Origin: Hyphomicrobiales bacterium
Lineage (GTDB): Bacteria > Pseudomonadota > Alphaproteobacteria > Rhizobiales > Rhizobiaceae
Assembly: GCA_900471925.1 (NCBI GenBank)
Contig: UCGV01000009.1
Coordinates: 119,528 to 183,527 of the forward strand
Reading direction: 5' to 3'
Length of the DNA: 64,000 nucleotides
The notes below the pieces were generated by a model. That model was not told the DNA's origin and did no database searches. It saw only the letters and a program-made list of their open reading frames with translations. This document shows, in pieces, positions 50,643-59,831 of this stretch. Made by a program: the position numbers and the translations under genes. The first letter of the stretch is position 1, and every line of letters begins with the position of its first letter.

Positions 50643-51731
50643 TCAACGCAAGGGCAACGCTTGCCCGGAAACGCTGTCGAAGAAATGCAGTCTCTTCGGC
50701 TGCAGCGCGAGCGTGATATCGGTCCCCGGGACCGCATCGATGCGATCTCGCACAAGCGCGGTGATGTCGGTCGTCCCGCAGCGGGTCGCCAACAGCGTCT
50801 CGGCGCCAGTCGGTTCGGTCACAACGAGCCGAGTCGGAAAGCTAAATTCCGTTCCTTCTGTCGACAGAGAGAGATGTTCGGGGCGAAAACCGAGAATAAT
50901 GTCCCGGTTTACGGCCGCAGCCGGGATCGTGGTCGGCAGCGGGAGACGGCAGCCGTCGAGGGTTTTGAGAACAGGCAATCCGCCTTCGCTGTCGACATGT
51001 CCATGCACAAGGTTCATTGCGGGCGAACCGAGAAATCCTGCAACGAAGATATTCGTGGGGCGATCATAGAGGTCGAGCGGGCGCCCGGCCTGCTCGACCA
51101 TTCCGTCATGCATGACGACGATGCGGTCCGCCATGGTCATTGCCTCGATCTGGTCATGCGTGACATAGACGATCGTGGTCTTCAGGCGATGGTGCAATTC
51201 CTTGATCTCGGTACGCATGACGACGCGCAGCTTGGCGTCAAGGTTGGACAGCGGCTCATCGAACAGGAAGACCTTGGGATCACGCACGATTGCGCGCCCC
51301 ATAGCGACACGCTGGCGCTGTCCCCCGGACAGATGCGCGGGCTTGCGGTCAAGCAGCTTTGTAAGATCGAGGATTTCTGCGGCCTCGCGGACGCGCTTGT
51401 CGATCTCCGCCTTCGGCCGGCCGGCGAGCTTCAGGGCATAACCCATGTTCTGCGCGACATTCTTGTGCGGATAGAGCGCATAGGATTGGAACACCATGGC
51501 GATGTCGCGGTCGCGCGGGGGCAGGTTGTTGACCATGCGCTCACCAATATGGATCTCGCCGCCCGAGATGGTTTCCAGGCCGGCGATCATGCGGAGCAAC
51601 GTGGACTTGCCGCAGCCGGATGGCCCTACAAGTGTGACGAATTCGCCGTCGGCGATGTCGATCGACACCCCGTGAATAACCTGAAGCGAGCCATAGGATT
51701 TTTCCACCGAGTTGAGGTTGAGCGTCGCCAT
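50643..51731 (-). CDS. Sugar ABC transporter ATP-binding protein (UgpC/MsmK type)
   Basis: About 362 residues from the ATG at 51731; the longer frame would run into the uxuA-like gene. Walker A GPSGCGKST (about residues 37-45), signature LSGGQRQRVAMGRAIVRDPK, Walker [17 protein letters not shown] and the H-loop YVTHDQ are all present. The C-terminal OB-fold regulatory domain (DIILGFRPEHLSL) is typical of carbohydrate importers of the MalK family. It powers the two permeases encoded upstream. Last gene of the minus-strand operon. Confidence 0.93.
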   Translation of the reverse strand: MATLNLNSVEKSYGSLQVIHGVSIDIADGEFVTLVGPSGCGKSTLLRMIAGLETISGGEIHIGERMVNNLPPRDRDIAMVFQSYALYPHKNVAQNMGYALKLAGRPKAEIDKRVREAAEILDLTKLLDRKPAHLSGGQRQRVAMGRAIVRDPKVFLFDEPLSNLDAKLRVVMRTEIKELHHRLKTTIVYVTHDQIEAMTMADRIVVMHDGMVEQAGRPLDLYDRPTNIFVAGFLGSPAMNLVHGHVDSEGGLPVLKTLDGCRLPLPTTIPAAAVNRDIILGFRPEHLSLSTEGTEFSFPTRLVVTEPTGAETLLATRCGTTDITALVRDRIDAVPGTDITLALQPKRLHFFDSVSGQALPLR

Positions 51732-51787
51732 GGATTGTCTGTTCCTTTTCTTCAAGCGTTCACGGGTGCCGATCGCATCATGTGCGG

Positions 51788-52834
51788 TCAGGCGGCCTTG
51801 AGGTGCTGGGCCATGCGGATCAGGCCCTGCATATAGCCGATCGCGTGCGCCCGGCCGCGATGGTTCCAGGGAGTGTCTCCGTCCATCTGGGGCACGTGGT
51901 CGTCGAGCAGGAAGCCGTCGAAACCGTTCTTGTAGAGCATCACCATGACTTCGGCCGGGTCGAAATTGCCTTCGCCGATGAAGCATTCGATGAAGTTCGG
52001 CACCGTTCCCTGGACATCGCGGAAATGGATGTATGAGATGGAGCCCTTCGGGCCGAAATATTCGATCATCTCCTGCACGTTCTTCTTCCCGCCAATCATT
52101 TCCGAGCAGCAGCCCAGGCAAAGATCGAGCGTCCAGGCCGAACTGCTATTGGCGAGGTCATAGGCGCGAACGAAGTTTTCCAGCTTGTAAAACAGGCGAG
52201 CGACGCCGCCGAGCATCGGCACCGGCGGATCATCGGGGTGCAGCGCCAGCTTGACGCCGGCATCTTCAGCGACCGGGAGTGCTGCGTCGATGAAATATTT
52301 GTAGTTGTCCCACATCTGCTCTTCCGTGATGACCGCGTCGCCTTTGGCGATTAGCGGCATTGCGGAGCGGTGGCCAAGCGCGGTCGGCAGGAACTGACGC
52401 AGGTCCTCGACATTGTCGAAGCCGTCGACGACGGCCTGGTCGAACTGGGTATTGCCGGCGCCGCCGCGGCCGGGAGCCGAGCGGTCGGTGCGCCAGACGG
52501 AGTTCGGCATGAAGTGGTAGCCGAGAACCGGGATGCCGGCACGGCCGACATTACGGATCGTCTCGCAGTAGTTTTCCATCTGCTCTTCGCGGCCGGGCTG
52601 GCCGAGCATGACCTTGTGATAGAAATGAACCGGCACATTCTCGATCGCCTCGAGCTTGAGGCCGGAAGCCTCGGTCTGTTCGACCAGCTGACGCAGATCC
52701 TTCTCTTCCCAACGCTCTTCGCCCGGCAGCTTCGGCGTGTTCATCTGGATGCCGGTCGCCCCGATCTGGGCGGCGAAGCGCAGTTTTTCGTCGGTCAATT
52801 CGTTGAATTGCCCGACAGCAATCCGGATACTCAT
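51788..52834 (-). CDS. uxuA: D-mannonate dehydratase (UxuA-like)
   Basis: A 348-residue TIM-barrel protein. VKLALHPDDPPVPMLGGVAR contains the metal-binding His and Asp block of UxuA. DLCLGCCSEMIGG, ISYIHFRDVQGTVPNF, FDGFLLDDHVPQMDGDTPW and RGRAHAIGYMQGLI match UxuA across its length. UxuA converts D-mannonate to 2-keto-3-deoxygluconate with a divalent metal in the glucuronate pathway. Its place between the permease and ATPase genes implies that the transporter imports a uronate or glucuronide. A related sugar-acid dehydratase activity is possible. Confidence 0.85.
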   Translation of the reverse strand: MSIRIAVGQFNELTDEKLRFAAQIGATGIQMNTPKLPGEERWEEKDLRQLVEQTEASGLKLEAIENVPVHFYHKVMLGQPGREEQMENYCETIRNVGRAGIPVLGYHFMPNSVWRTDRSAPGRGGAGNTQFDQAVVDGFDNVEDLRQFLPTALGHRSAMPLIAKGDAVITEEQMWDNYKYFIDAALPVAEDAGVKLALHPDDPPVPMLGGVARLFYKLENFVRAYDLANSSSAWTLDLCLGCCSEMIGGKKNVQEMIEYFGPKGSISYIHFRDVQGTVPNFIECFIGEGNFDPAEVMVMLYKNGFDGFLLDDHVPQMDGDTPWNHRGRAHAIGYMQGLIRMAQHLKAA

Positions 52835-52872
52835 TGTCTACTCTCCCTTGCGTGGTGAAAATTGAAACGTGC

Positions 52873-53727
52873 TCATCCTTTGACGGAGCCGGCCGTCAGC
52901 CCCTGCACCATGAAATGCTGGGCGATGAAATAGAGGATCATCAGCGGCACCGAGGAGAGCACGGAGCCGGCCATCAGTGGCCCCCAGGGCAACGTGTCGC
53001 TGGTGATGAGATAGTTGAGTGCAAGCGGCGCGGTGCGCTGCGATTCCGAGGTGATCAATACAAGAGCGAGCAAAAGCTCGTTCCAGGCGCCGGTGAAGGT
53101 GAAGATCGAGACGGCGGCGATACCGGGCGCCGACAGCGGCAGCACGATCCGGATCAGCGCACCGAAGCGCGTGAGCCCGTCGATCTGTCCCTGCTCCTCC
53201 AATTCGCGCGGCACGCCGCGGAAATAGCCCTGAAGCATCCAGGTGCTGAGTGGCAGCGAGAAGGTGAGGTAGACGAGGATGAGGCCCGTCAGCGAATTGC
53301 CGAGATTGAGCTTCGCCATCAGGATCGACAGCGGAATGAAGAGCAATGAGGTCGGCGTCAGGTAGGCAAACAGAATGAGTTTGCCGATCAGCCCGCGGAA
53401 GCGGTAGCGAAAGCGCACCATCGAATAGGCTGCGAAGGAGGAGATCAGCACCGAGATGACGGTGACTGTCGCCGAAACGAAGAGGCTGTTCCTGATGGCA
53501 ACGAGAAAATCCTTCTGGCCGAGCAGGTTCTGGTAGTTGATCAGGGTGAAACTATGCAGCCAGAGCGAGGGCATGCGATAGATCTCACGCGGCAGCTTCA
53601 GTGATGTGATCACCATCCAGTAGATCGGAAAGAGGATCAGCAGAACGGCGATTATGAGCGTGGCGTAAGTCAGGATCAGGCCGGTGCGGTGGCGCGCGCC
53701 GGCGCCTCGAGTTTGGGCATGGGCCAT
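52873..53727 (-). CDS. Sugar ABC transporter permease (MalG/UgpE type)
   Basis: A 284-residue inner membrane protein with six hydrophobic segments. The EAA-type loop reads REIYRMPSLWL early on and ELEEQGQIDGLTRFGALIRI, then VLPLSAPGIAAVSIFTFTGA, contacting the ATPase. WNELLLALVLITSESQRT is typical of MalG-like proteins. Its ATG shares one base with the stop of the preceding permease gene (TAATG), so the two are coupled. Confidence 0.92.
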   Translation of the reverse strand: MAHAQTRGAGARHRTGLILTYATLIIAVLLILFPIYWMVITSLKLPREIYRMPSLWLHSFTLINYQNLLGQKDFLVAIRNSLFVSATVTVISVLISSFAAYSMVRFRYRFRGLIGKLILFAYLTPTSLLFIPLSILMAKLNLGNSLTGLILVYLTFSLPLSTWMLQGYFRGVPRELEEQGQIDGLTRFGALIRIVLPLSAPGIAAVSIFTFTGAWNELLLALVLITSESQRTAPLALNYLITSDTLPWGPLMAGSVLSSVPLMILYFIAQHFMVQGLTAGSVKG

Positions 53728-54647
53728 TAGTCGTCATCCTTCTGCATGAAGAAGGTGGCTGCGATGACGAGCACCGCGAGCACCGGCAGCATGGCCACGG
53801 AAACGGCGGCGGCTTCGCCGATCCGCTGCGTCTGCATGCCGTAATAGGCGAGCACGGGGAAGACCATGGTTGCATCCGACGGGCCGCCCTGGGTCAGGAG
53901 CCAAACATGCTCGAAGGCATTGGCCGTCCAGATCGAGGACAAAAGTGCGGTGATGATCAGGACCTGGCGAATGCCGGGTAGTGTGACGTCGCGGAAACGC
54001 TGCAGCGCGTTTGCTCCGTCGACGCGGGCGGCTTCATAAAGCTCCTTCGGGATCGATTGCAGGGCGGCGAGGATGCTCACGAACCAGAAGGGAAAGCCGC
54101 GCCAGACCGAAGCGACGATTACGGCGGGCATCGCCGTCGAACTCTGGCCGAGCCAGTCGACGACATAGGGGTAGAGGCCGGTCTGCGTCAGGATCAGGTT
54201 GATGCCGCCGCCGATCGGCTGATAGAGCACGCGCCATGTGAGGAAGGCCACGAAGGCGGGCATCGCCCAGGGCAACATCAGGAAGGCTCGGAAGAAGCCA
54301 CGGCCAGGAATATGCTGGTTGACGAGCAGTGCCAGCCCGAGTCCGATACAAAGCTTCAGCGCGTCGGTGACGACGACGATGATGACCGTATTCCTGATGG
54401 CGGAACTGAAGGTTGCGGTTCCTGCGAGATAGGCGAAATTGGCAAATCCCACCCATTCGCCATCATTGCCGACGACGCGGTTGGTGAATGCGACATAGAT
54501 CGCGTAAAGGAAGGGATAGGCCACCAGCCCGAGGATCATGATGACGACGGGCGCCACCAGCATATAGGCAAAGGCCTTCAAACGCAGAAGTTCGCTGAGC
54601 CCTCTCCTCTTCGGAGTGGTCGGCGCATCGACGGAAATATGCGTCAT
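53727..54647 (-). CDS. Sugar ABC transporter permease (MalF/UgpA type)
   Basis: A 306-residue inner membrane protein with six membrane segments. The EAA loop is IPKELYEAARVDGANALQRF followed by RDVTLPGIRQVLIITALLSS. The start FAYMLVAPVVIMILGLVAYP is typical of the MalF/UgpA group. It forms the heterodimeric channel with the downstream permease. It lies 74 bases after the binding-protein gene. Confidence 0.92.
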   Translation of the reverse strand: MTHISVDAPTTPKRRGLSELLRLKAFAYMLVAPVVIMILGLVAYPFLYAIYVAFTNRVVGNDGEWVGFANFAYLAGTATFSSAIRNTVIIVVVTDALKLCIGLGLALLVNQHIPGRGFFRAFLMLPWAMPAFVAFLTWRVLYQPIGGGINLILTQTGLYPYVVDWLGQSSTAMPAVIVASVWRGFPFWFVSILAALQSIPKELYEAARVDGANALQRFRDVTLPGIRQVLIITALLSSIWTANAFEHVWLLTQGGPSDATMVFPVLAYYGMQTQRIGEAAAVSVAMLPVLAVLVIAATFFMQKDDD

Positions 54648-54721
54648 GGCGATAGTCCAACCATTTGCATGAGACCGGCGGCGGCAGCGCCGCCGGAAGA
54701 TTGGCTTCGGTAAGGGGGTGT

Positions 54722-56053
54722 TTACTTATATTTGTCGTAGATCGCCTGGGCCTGCGACTGGGCCTCGTCCATTGCCTTGTCGAAGTCCCAATTGTCGATC
54801 ACGACGCGCTGCGCCATCTTCGGGATGACGAAGTTGTTGTACATCTCGCCATAGGCGGCATTGTAGACGTCGGGATAGGCGGGCGCCGTGCCCGTCTCGG
54901 CAAGACCGAGCAAAGCCGTCAGGATCGGGTCGTTCGCCGTGAATGCCTCCAGGCTCTTCTGCCCTTTCAGCACGGGTCCGTAAATCGCAACCTTATAATA
55001 TTCGTTGAGGAATTCGGGTTTGGAAAGGTAGAGGATCAGCGCCTTTGCCGCCTCCTGGTTCTGGCTCGTCTTCGGGATGGCGCGAAGCTGCGGCGCGATC
55101 GGTGAGATCACGCCCTTCGGACCGGCCGGCAGGGGCGAGAAGGCCGAGCCTTCATAAAGGTCGGGATCCTGCGTCTTGGCGGCGACACCGACGGAGCCGG
55201 TATTGGCGATGAAGGCTGCCTGACCGGAGAGATAGGCCTGATTGTCGCCGGCGCCATCCCAGGTGGCGTTGCCCGGCGGGAAAATCTTCTTTTCCCAGGC
55301 ATTCTTGACCCATTGCAGATAGGTCTTTGTCGCGTCCGACTTGATCGTCACCTTCTTGCCGGCATCGTCGGCGATGCGGCCACCGAAGGACTGCAGCACG
55401 TTGATTTGCACATTGCCGTCGCCGACATTGGAAAGCGCCAGGCCGAGACCGAAGACATTGTTGCCGGTGACTGCTTCGGCCTGTTTGACGAGATCGTCCC
55501 AAGTCGCCGGCGCTTCCTTGAAGCCTGCCGGTTCCAGCAGATCCTTGCGGCGCAGCAGAAGGTTACCGCTGACGCCGAAGGGAACGCCGGTGCGCCCGCC
55601 GGCCGTCTTGGAGGCACGATCGACGCCCTCGTACCAACCGCCCTGCTCCTTGCCGACCTGATCGTAGAGATCGTCGAGGCTCATGAAGACGCCCTGGATC
55701 GAGAGCGGCAGCAGCAGGTCGAGGTTGAGGTCCAGTGCATCAGGCATGGTCTTTGAAGCGATCGCCGCCGAGACTTTCTGTACGGTCTCGTTCTGGTTGA
55801 TCATAACGACTTCAGTCTCGACGCCGTTTTCCTTACCCCACGCATTGATCGTGTCGACGAGCAGTTTGTTGGCGGCATCCGAAAAGATCAGACCTCCCCA
55901 GTAGGTGATCTTTCCACCCAGTTTGGCGGTCTGCGCAAGGGCCGGCGCGCTGAGGCCGCCGCCGAGTGTCAAAGCCGCGACACCCGCCGCCGTCGATGTC
56001 AGAATGCGTCGACGCGTAAACGTCACGGCTGGTCCACACTTACCTTCTTCCAT
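54722..56053 (-). CDS. Periplasmic solute-binding protein, family 1, Tat-type signal
   Basis: About 443 residues from the ATG at 56053, which has the excellent site GAGGAGGAGGAAAC; upstream extension is not needed. FTRRRILTSTAAGVAALTLG is a twin-arginine signal with cleavage expected after APALAQ. The mature protein has the two-lobed MalE-like pattern, with ITYWGGLIFSDAANKLLVDT, LLLRRKDLLEPAGFKEAPAT and GQAAFIANTGSVGVAAK. It binds the imported sugar, inferred to be a uronate or oligosaccharide with uronate. First gene of the operon, divergent from the GntR-type regulator. Confidence 0.92.
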   Translation of the reverse strand: MEEGKCGPAVTFTRRRILTSTAAGVAALTLGGGLSAPALAQTAKLGGKITYWGGLIFSDAANKLLVDTINAWGKENGVETEVVMINQNETVQKVSAAIASKTMPDALDLNLDLLLPLSIQGVFMSLDDLYDQVGKEQGGWYEGVDRASKTAGGRTGVPFGVSGNLLLRRKDLLEPAGFKEAPATWDDLVKQAEAVTGNNVFGLGLALSNVGDGNVQINVLQSFGGRIADDAGKKVTIKSDATKTYLQWVKNAWEKKIFPPGNATWDGAGDNQAYLSGQAAFIANTGSVGVAAKTQDPDLYEGSAFSPLPAGPKGVISPIAPQLRAIPKTSQNQEAAKALILYLSKPEFLNEYYKVAIYGPVLKGQKSLEAFTANDPILTALLGLAETGTAPAYPDVYNAAYGEMYNNFVIPKMAQRVVIDNWDFDKAMDEAQSQAQAIYDKYK

Positions 56054-56277
56054 GTTTCCTCCTCCTCGAGGCAATGGCAGCAACTCGTCTACCAACACAC
56101 AGCACGGCAATTCCGGCCGATATTCTTGATTTTTGCGGCGCAATAAATATATTTAATGCGCCTATATAAATTTTATAAAGCGTATAAAAGAGAAATGTCA
56201 ACGAGTGATAGGAGTAGGGTGACAGAAATGCTTGCGCCGGATAAAGCAGCCGCATTTCTGGTTTTGAAGGGAACCAA
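56054..56277. promoter_or_regulatory. Divergent AT-rich promoter/operator region of the uronate-type operon
   Basis: It contains the perfect palindrome TAAATATATTTA (56144-56155), a near-palindrome TATAAATTTTATA (56165-56177) and TTATA-AAGCG-TATAA (56173-56187) within an AT island. These lie between the binding-protein gene (minus) and the GntR-type regulator (plus), so one or more may be the regulator's operator. Confidence 0.5.
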
Positions 56278-56928
56278 GTGGACGGAGGTATCAACAATCC
56301 CGGCGTCGTAGCTTTTATCGACGCATTGCTCGACGGCAGGCTGAGGCTCGGCCAAACCGTGAAGCAGGATGAACTGTGCGAACTTCTGGAAATGTCTCTT
56401 TCGCCGTTGCGGGAAAGCTTGACCCTGTTGGAGGCAGAAGGGCTGATACAGGTTCGCAAACGCATGGGCGTCGCAATTTTTTACCCCGACGTCAGATTCG
56501 TTGGCAGCACGTTTCAGTTCCGCGAATTCCTGGAGGCGGAGGGGCTGCGAAGATTCGTCCCTCGAGTAACCGATGAGTGGGTGCAATCCACCGCCGAAGC
56601 GCATCTCGAAATCATCGAATATGTGCGTCAGGTGAATGATCAGCGCATCTTTGCCAAACCCGTAAAGGCGCTGGAACAGGCTTTTCACGGAGCGTTCATA
56701 GGCGCGTTCGACAACGAGCAAATTACCGCCAACTACCAGCGCTTGATGCAAAAAATGTACCTGCTTCGCCTGATCAATCTCGATGCGGTCAATGCAGTGA
56801 ATACGATTCAATCAATGCGTGAGCACCTTCAGGTGCTCGATGCATTGAAGGAACGTAATGTTGATGGTGCGGTCGACGCCCTCCAGCGGCATGTGCGAGG
56901 GGTGCTGCATCGTACGCTGACGCGATAA
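56278..56928 (+). CDS. GntR-family regulator with FCD-type domain
   Basis: A 216-residue protein starting at GTG after AAGGGAACC. The winged helix-turn-helix (residues ~5-70) includes LRLGQTVKQDELCELLEMSL and SPLRESLTLLEAEGLIQVRK. The helical FCD-like effector domain follows, with FQFREFLEAEGLRRFVP, LEQAFHGAFIGAFDNEQITA and EHLQVLDALKERNVDGAVDA ending in ALQRHVRGVL. Metabolite-binding FCD regulators often respond to sugar acids. Being divergent from the binding-protein gene, it most likely controls the uptake operon. Confidence 0.88.
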   Translation: MDGGINNPGVVAFIDALLDGRLRLGQTVKQDELCELLEMSLSPLRESLTLLEAEGLIQVRKRMGVAIFYPDVRFVGSTFQFREFLEAEGLRRFVPRVTDEWVQSTAEAHLEIIEYVRQVNDQRIFAKPVKALEQAFHGAFIGAFDNEQITANYQRLMQKMYLLRLINLDAVNAVNTIQSMREHLQVLDALKERNVDGAVDALQRHVRGVLHRTLTR

Positions 56929-57371
56929 CCTTGAAGCGTGGCGCTCTTGCAGGTCCGGCGTCATGGTTTCCCGCCGTCGTGTTCGTCCATCGATGGCGCA
57001 GCGCGCTACCGAGTGGCAACGTCCCAAGGCAGGGCACGCAGGGCATCGGCGCGCTGTCCGCTCCCGAAAACACGGCGCACGGACTTGACCACCCAACAAT
57101 CAAGCGAGAACAGGAACTCGTCCCCTACGCAGATGGTCCGGACTATCTCGCCGTGCCGGGGCGGAGGGCTCCAGCTCTGCCAGCTCAAACGCTTCGCGGA
57201 AAATCAAGGGAAACGACGATCGTGACGGAAACTGTTTCGACCGAGGCCATTATTGTTGGGCTAAACAGCGCTCGACGCTGATCCGATGACGCTAATTCCC
57301 GCTTTCTCGCACCGATGGTGAGGCCGCTATGCTGAAAGCTCCGATACGCTTCCTTGTCCGCGTAGCGATCC

Positions 57372-57602
57372 TCAGGATCGATGGGTTCCACCGATCAATT
57401 GCCCGGCCTCTTCATAGATTACAAGAAAACCGACGCGACTCCCTCGTATCGTGTCCCATGTCTGGTAGGGCAGGGAATAACCCTTCCAACGCACGTCCAG
57501 CCGACCATCCGCATAGGCATAAGTCTCGACATAACGGCCGACCAGGCCGCGCGCCAGCTGTCAGCGGGCGTCTCCGCGTATCCAATTGCGGATTTCATCC
57601 AT
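57372..57602 (-). pseudogene. Possible transposase C-terminal remnant with internal stop
   Basis: On the minus strand an ATG after AAGGTGG begins MDEIRNWIRGDAR, then TGA at 57561-57563. The same frame continues QLARGLVGRYVETYAYADGR and LDVRWKGYSLPYQTWDTIRG to a stop at 57372. The block GRLDVRWKGYSLPY is like the beta-strand tail of some large transposases. The link is tentative, and it could instead be a small broken gene of unknown type. Confidence 0.35.
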
Positions 57603-57621
57603 CGCTTATATCCACCTTAGC

Positions 57622-57668
57622 AAGTTATATCGTATGCAACTTATAAGTGTTTGTAAGTTGTTATAAGT
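57622..57668. repeat. Cluster of ACTTATAAGT-type repeats
   Basis: AAGTTATA (57622-57629), the perfect palindrome ACTTATAAGT (57639-57648), and AAGTTG-TTATAAGT (57655-57668) share the core ACTTATA in both orientations within 47 bases. They lie just upstream of the broken minus-strand ORF at 57602. This looks like a multi-site operator. Confidence 0.5.
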
Positions 57669-58092
57669 CAATAGAACTCTTTAAACTCTTTATCCTCACC
57701 GGCCCTGCGTTTCCGAAATGCCAAGGGAGGACTTGTCTTTTCTTCCGCAAGTCACGGGGAGCGAAAACCTCCGACAATGGTTGCGCATTCCGATCGCTAT
57801 AGGAAACCAGGCACCCTTAGAATGTGCCCGGACAGGAAGGAGGTCCCGGCCCATTCCAGCCGACCGAGTCATTAAGATGGCAAGGTGGCGCTCCCCGCTC
57901 CCCGACAAGCGGAAAATATGCCTCTCCATCCCTCGCGGCTCAACCGCCGCAGATGTTCTTGAAAAGCGAGGACATTGAATGAATGCGATACGCGCCGAAG
58001 CAAGCCGCATCCGCGACTAGGATCTCGTGTAGCGAATGGAACGATTTCCAGACGACCGCATTTCTAGGGCGCATTCACCGAGGGCTTTTGAA

Positions 58093-58281
58093 ATGAGCAC
58101 ACATTTCCATCCATCGACACTTGTGACCAATCGACTGAGCGAGGTTCTCAGCGTCAAGGATTTCGCGCACCAGAAGAACCTGGATGACAAACAGACGCGC
58201 GACCTGATCACACTATTCGGGCCCTATGCGACGCGGCCGGAGCTCCTGTCAAACTGCTCCTTGCCGTGCCGCGCCCGGTAA
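58093..58281 (+). CDS. Small hypothetical protein, 62 residues
   Basis: The ATG at 58093 begins MSTHFHPSTLVTNRLSEVLS followed by KDFAHQKNLDDKQTRDLITL and FGPYATRPELLSNC. The first ~55 residues have coherent, helical character, with the segment LDDKQTRDLITLFGPYATR. A longer frame to 58036 is less likely. No family is recognised and the ribosome site is weak. It lies 62 bases before the amylase gene. Confidence 0.4.
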   Translation: MSTHFHPSTLVTNRLSEVLSVKDFAHQKNLDDKQTRDLITLFGPYATRPELLSNCSLPCRAR

Positions 58282-58343
58282 GCAATCCAGCGACCACCTC
58301 TTGCCATGTGCTCTCACATCAACTGGTTTGAACAAGGTCTAAT

Positions 58344-59831
58344 ATGGGCAATCGCACGCTCTTCCAATTCTTTCATTGGTATACACCCGACGGTGGCGAA
58401 CTGTGGAGCGAAGTGGCTCAGAAGGCATCGGACCTTGCGTCGAGCGGCATCACCGACGTGTGGCTGCCCCCAGCGTACAAGGGTGCGTCCGGCGCGGCAT
58501 CCGTCGGCTATGACACCTACGATCTTTTCGACCTTGGCGAATTTGACCAGAAAGGCAGTAAGGCGACGAAATACGGTGATCGCCCCGCTTTCCAAGCCGC
58601 CTGCCAGGCCTTGAACGACAATGGCCTTCGCCCGATCCACGATGTCGTCCTTAATCACAAGATGGGTGCCGACGAGAAGGAAAGGGTCGTTGTCCGGCGC
58701 GTCAATGCCGACGACCGGACGCAGATCGAGGAGGAGGAAGTCGAGGCGCTCGCCTATACGCGCTTCACCTTTCCGGCCCGACAGGGAAAATATTCCGAAT
58801 TCATCTGGGACAAGCAGTGCTTCAGCGGCGTCGACGTCATCGAACAGCCAGATGAGATCGGCGTTTTCAAGCTGGTGAACGAATACGGTGAGGGCCAGTG
58901 GAACGACGAGGTCGATGACGAACTCGGAAACTTCGACTACCTGATGGGTGCCGATGTCGAGTTCCGCAATAACGCAGTCTATGAGGAACTGAAATATTGG
59001 GGCCGGTGGTTTGCCGAACAGGTTCCGGTCGGCGGCTTTCGCCTCGATGCCGCCAAACATATCCCGGCCTGGTTCTTCCGCGATTGGGTCGGGCACATGC
59101 GCGACACGGTTGGCGCCGATCTCTTCGTCGTGGCGGAATACTGGCATCCCGACATGGGCACGCTCGCCAACTATCTGGATCTTGTCGACAAGCAGCTGAT
59201 GCTGTTCGACGTCGCCCTGCATCATCGCTTCCACGACGCTTCGAAGGCCGGTGATGCGTTCGACATGCGAACGATCTTCGATGGTTCATTGGTCTCCTCG
59301 AAGCCCGACCATGCCGTGACCATGGTGGACAATCACGATACCCAGCCTTTGCAGTCGCTGGAGGCGAGCGTCGAACCTTGGTTCAAGCCGCTTGCCTACG
59401 CGCTGATCCTTCTGCGTGAAGAAGGTACGCCCTGCGTCTTCTATCCCGATCTCTACGGCGCCAAATATGAAGACAGGAAAGACGATGGGGACGTGCAGGC
59501 CGTTGAAATGCCCGCCATCGGGTCCCTGCCGAAACTGCTCCAAGCACGTCAGCGCTTTGCATACGGCGCCCAGATCGACCTGTTCGACGATCCGACGGTC
59601 GTGGGTTTTGTTCGGCAGGGAACGGGCAGCAATCCAGGTTGCATCGTCGTCATGTCGAACGGCGGGGCGGGTCGAAAGACCGTGGAGCTCGGAGCGGATC
59701 ACGCTCACGTCGTTTTCAAGGATTTCCTCGGTCATCATGAGGGCGAGGTAACGACAGACGAGCATGGGCGTGCCGAATTTCCCGCAAGTGCGGGAAGTGT
59801 CAATGTCTGGGTTCGGAAGGACATCGAATGA
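58344..59831 (+). CDS. Intracellular alpha-amylase (glycoside hydrolase family 13)
   Basis: A 495-residue enzyme without a signal peptide. It starts FQFFHWYTPDGGELW, the typical beginning of cytoplasmic AmyA/AmyS-like amylases. The four GH13 blocks are present: DVVLNHKMG, GFRLDAAKH (nucleophile about Asp235), VVAEYW (acid/base about Glu265) and MVDNHDTQPL (about Asp332). The C-terminal beta domain ends SAGSVNVWVRKDIE. It hydrolyses alpha-1,4-glucans such as glycogen or imported maltodextrins. The start ATG has AAGG eight bases upstream. It stands apart from the sugar operon and could be separately controlled. Confidence 0.92.
   Translation: MGNRTLFQFFHWYTPDGGELWSEVAQKASDLASSGITDVWLPPAYKGASGAASVGYDTYDLFDLGEFDQKGSKATKYGDRPAFQAACQALNDNGLRPIHDVVLNHKMGADEKERVVVRRVNADDRTQIEEEEVEALAYTRFTFPARQGKYSEFIWDKQCFSGVDVIEQPDEIGVFKLVNEYGEGQWNDEVDDELGNFDYLMGADVEFRNNAVYEELKYWGRWFAEQVPVGGFRLDAAKHIPAWFFRDWVGHMRDTVGADLFVVAEYWHPDMGTLANYLDLVDKQLMLFDVALHHRFHDASKAGDAFDMRTIFDGSLVSSKPDHAVTMVDNHDTQPLQSLEASVEPWFKPLAYALILLREEGTPCVFYPDLYGAKYEDRKDDGDVQAVEMPAIGSLPKLLQARQRFAYGAQIDLFDDPTVVGFVRQGTGSNPGCIVVMSNGGAGRKTVELGADHAHVVFKDFLGHHEGEVTTDEHGRAEFPASAGSVNVWVRKDIE

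Larger units (their letters stand above)
56929..58092. other. Gene-poor stretch of about 1.16 kb
   Basis: Besides the broken ORF at 57372-57602 and the ACTTATAAGT repeats near 57640, no gene is convincing. Several short frames on both strands give no recognisable protein. It is probably eroded DNA. Confidence 0.4.
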
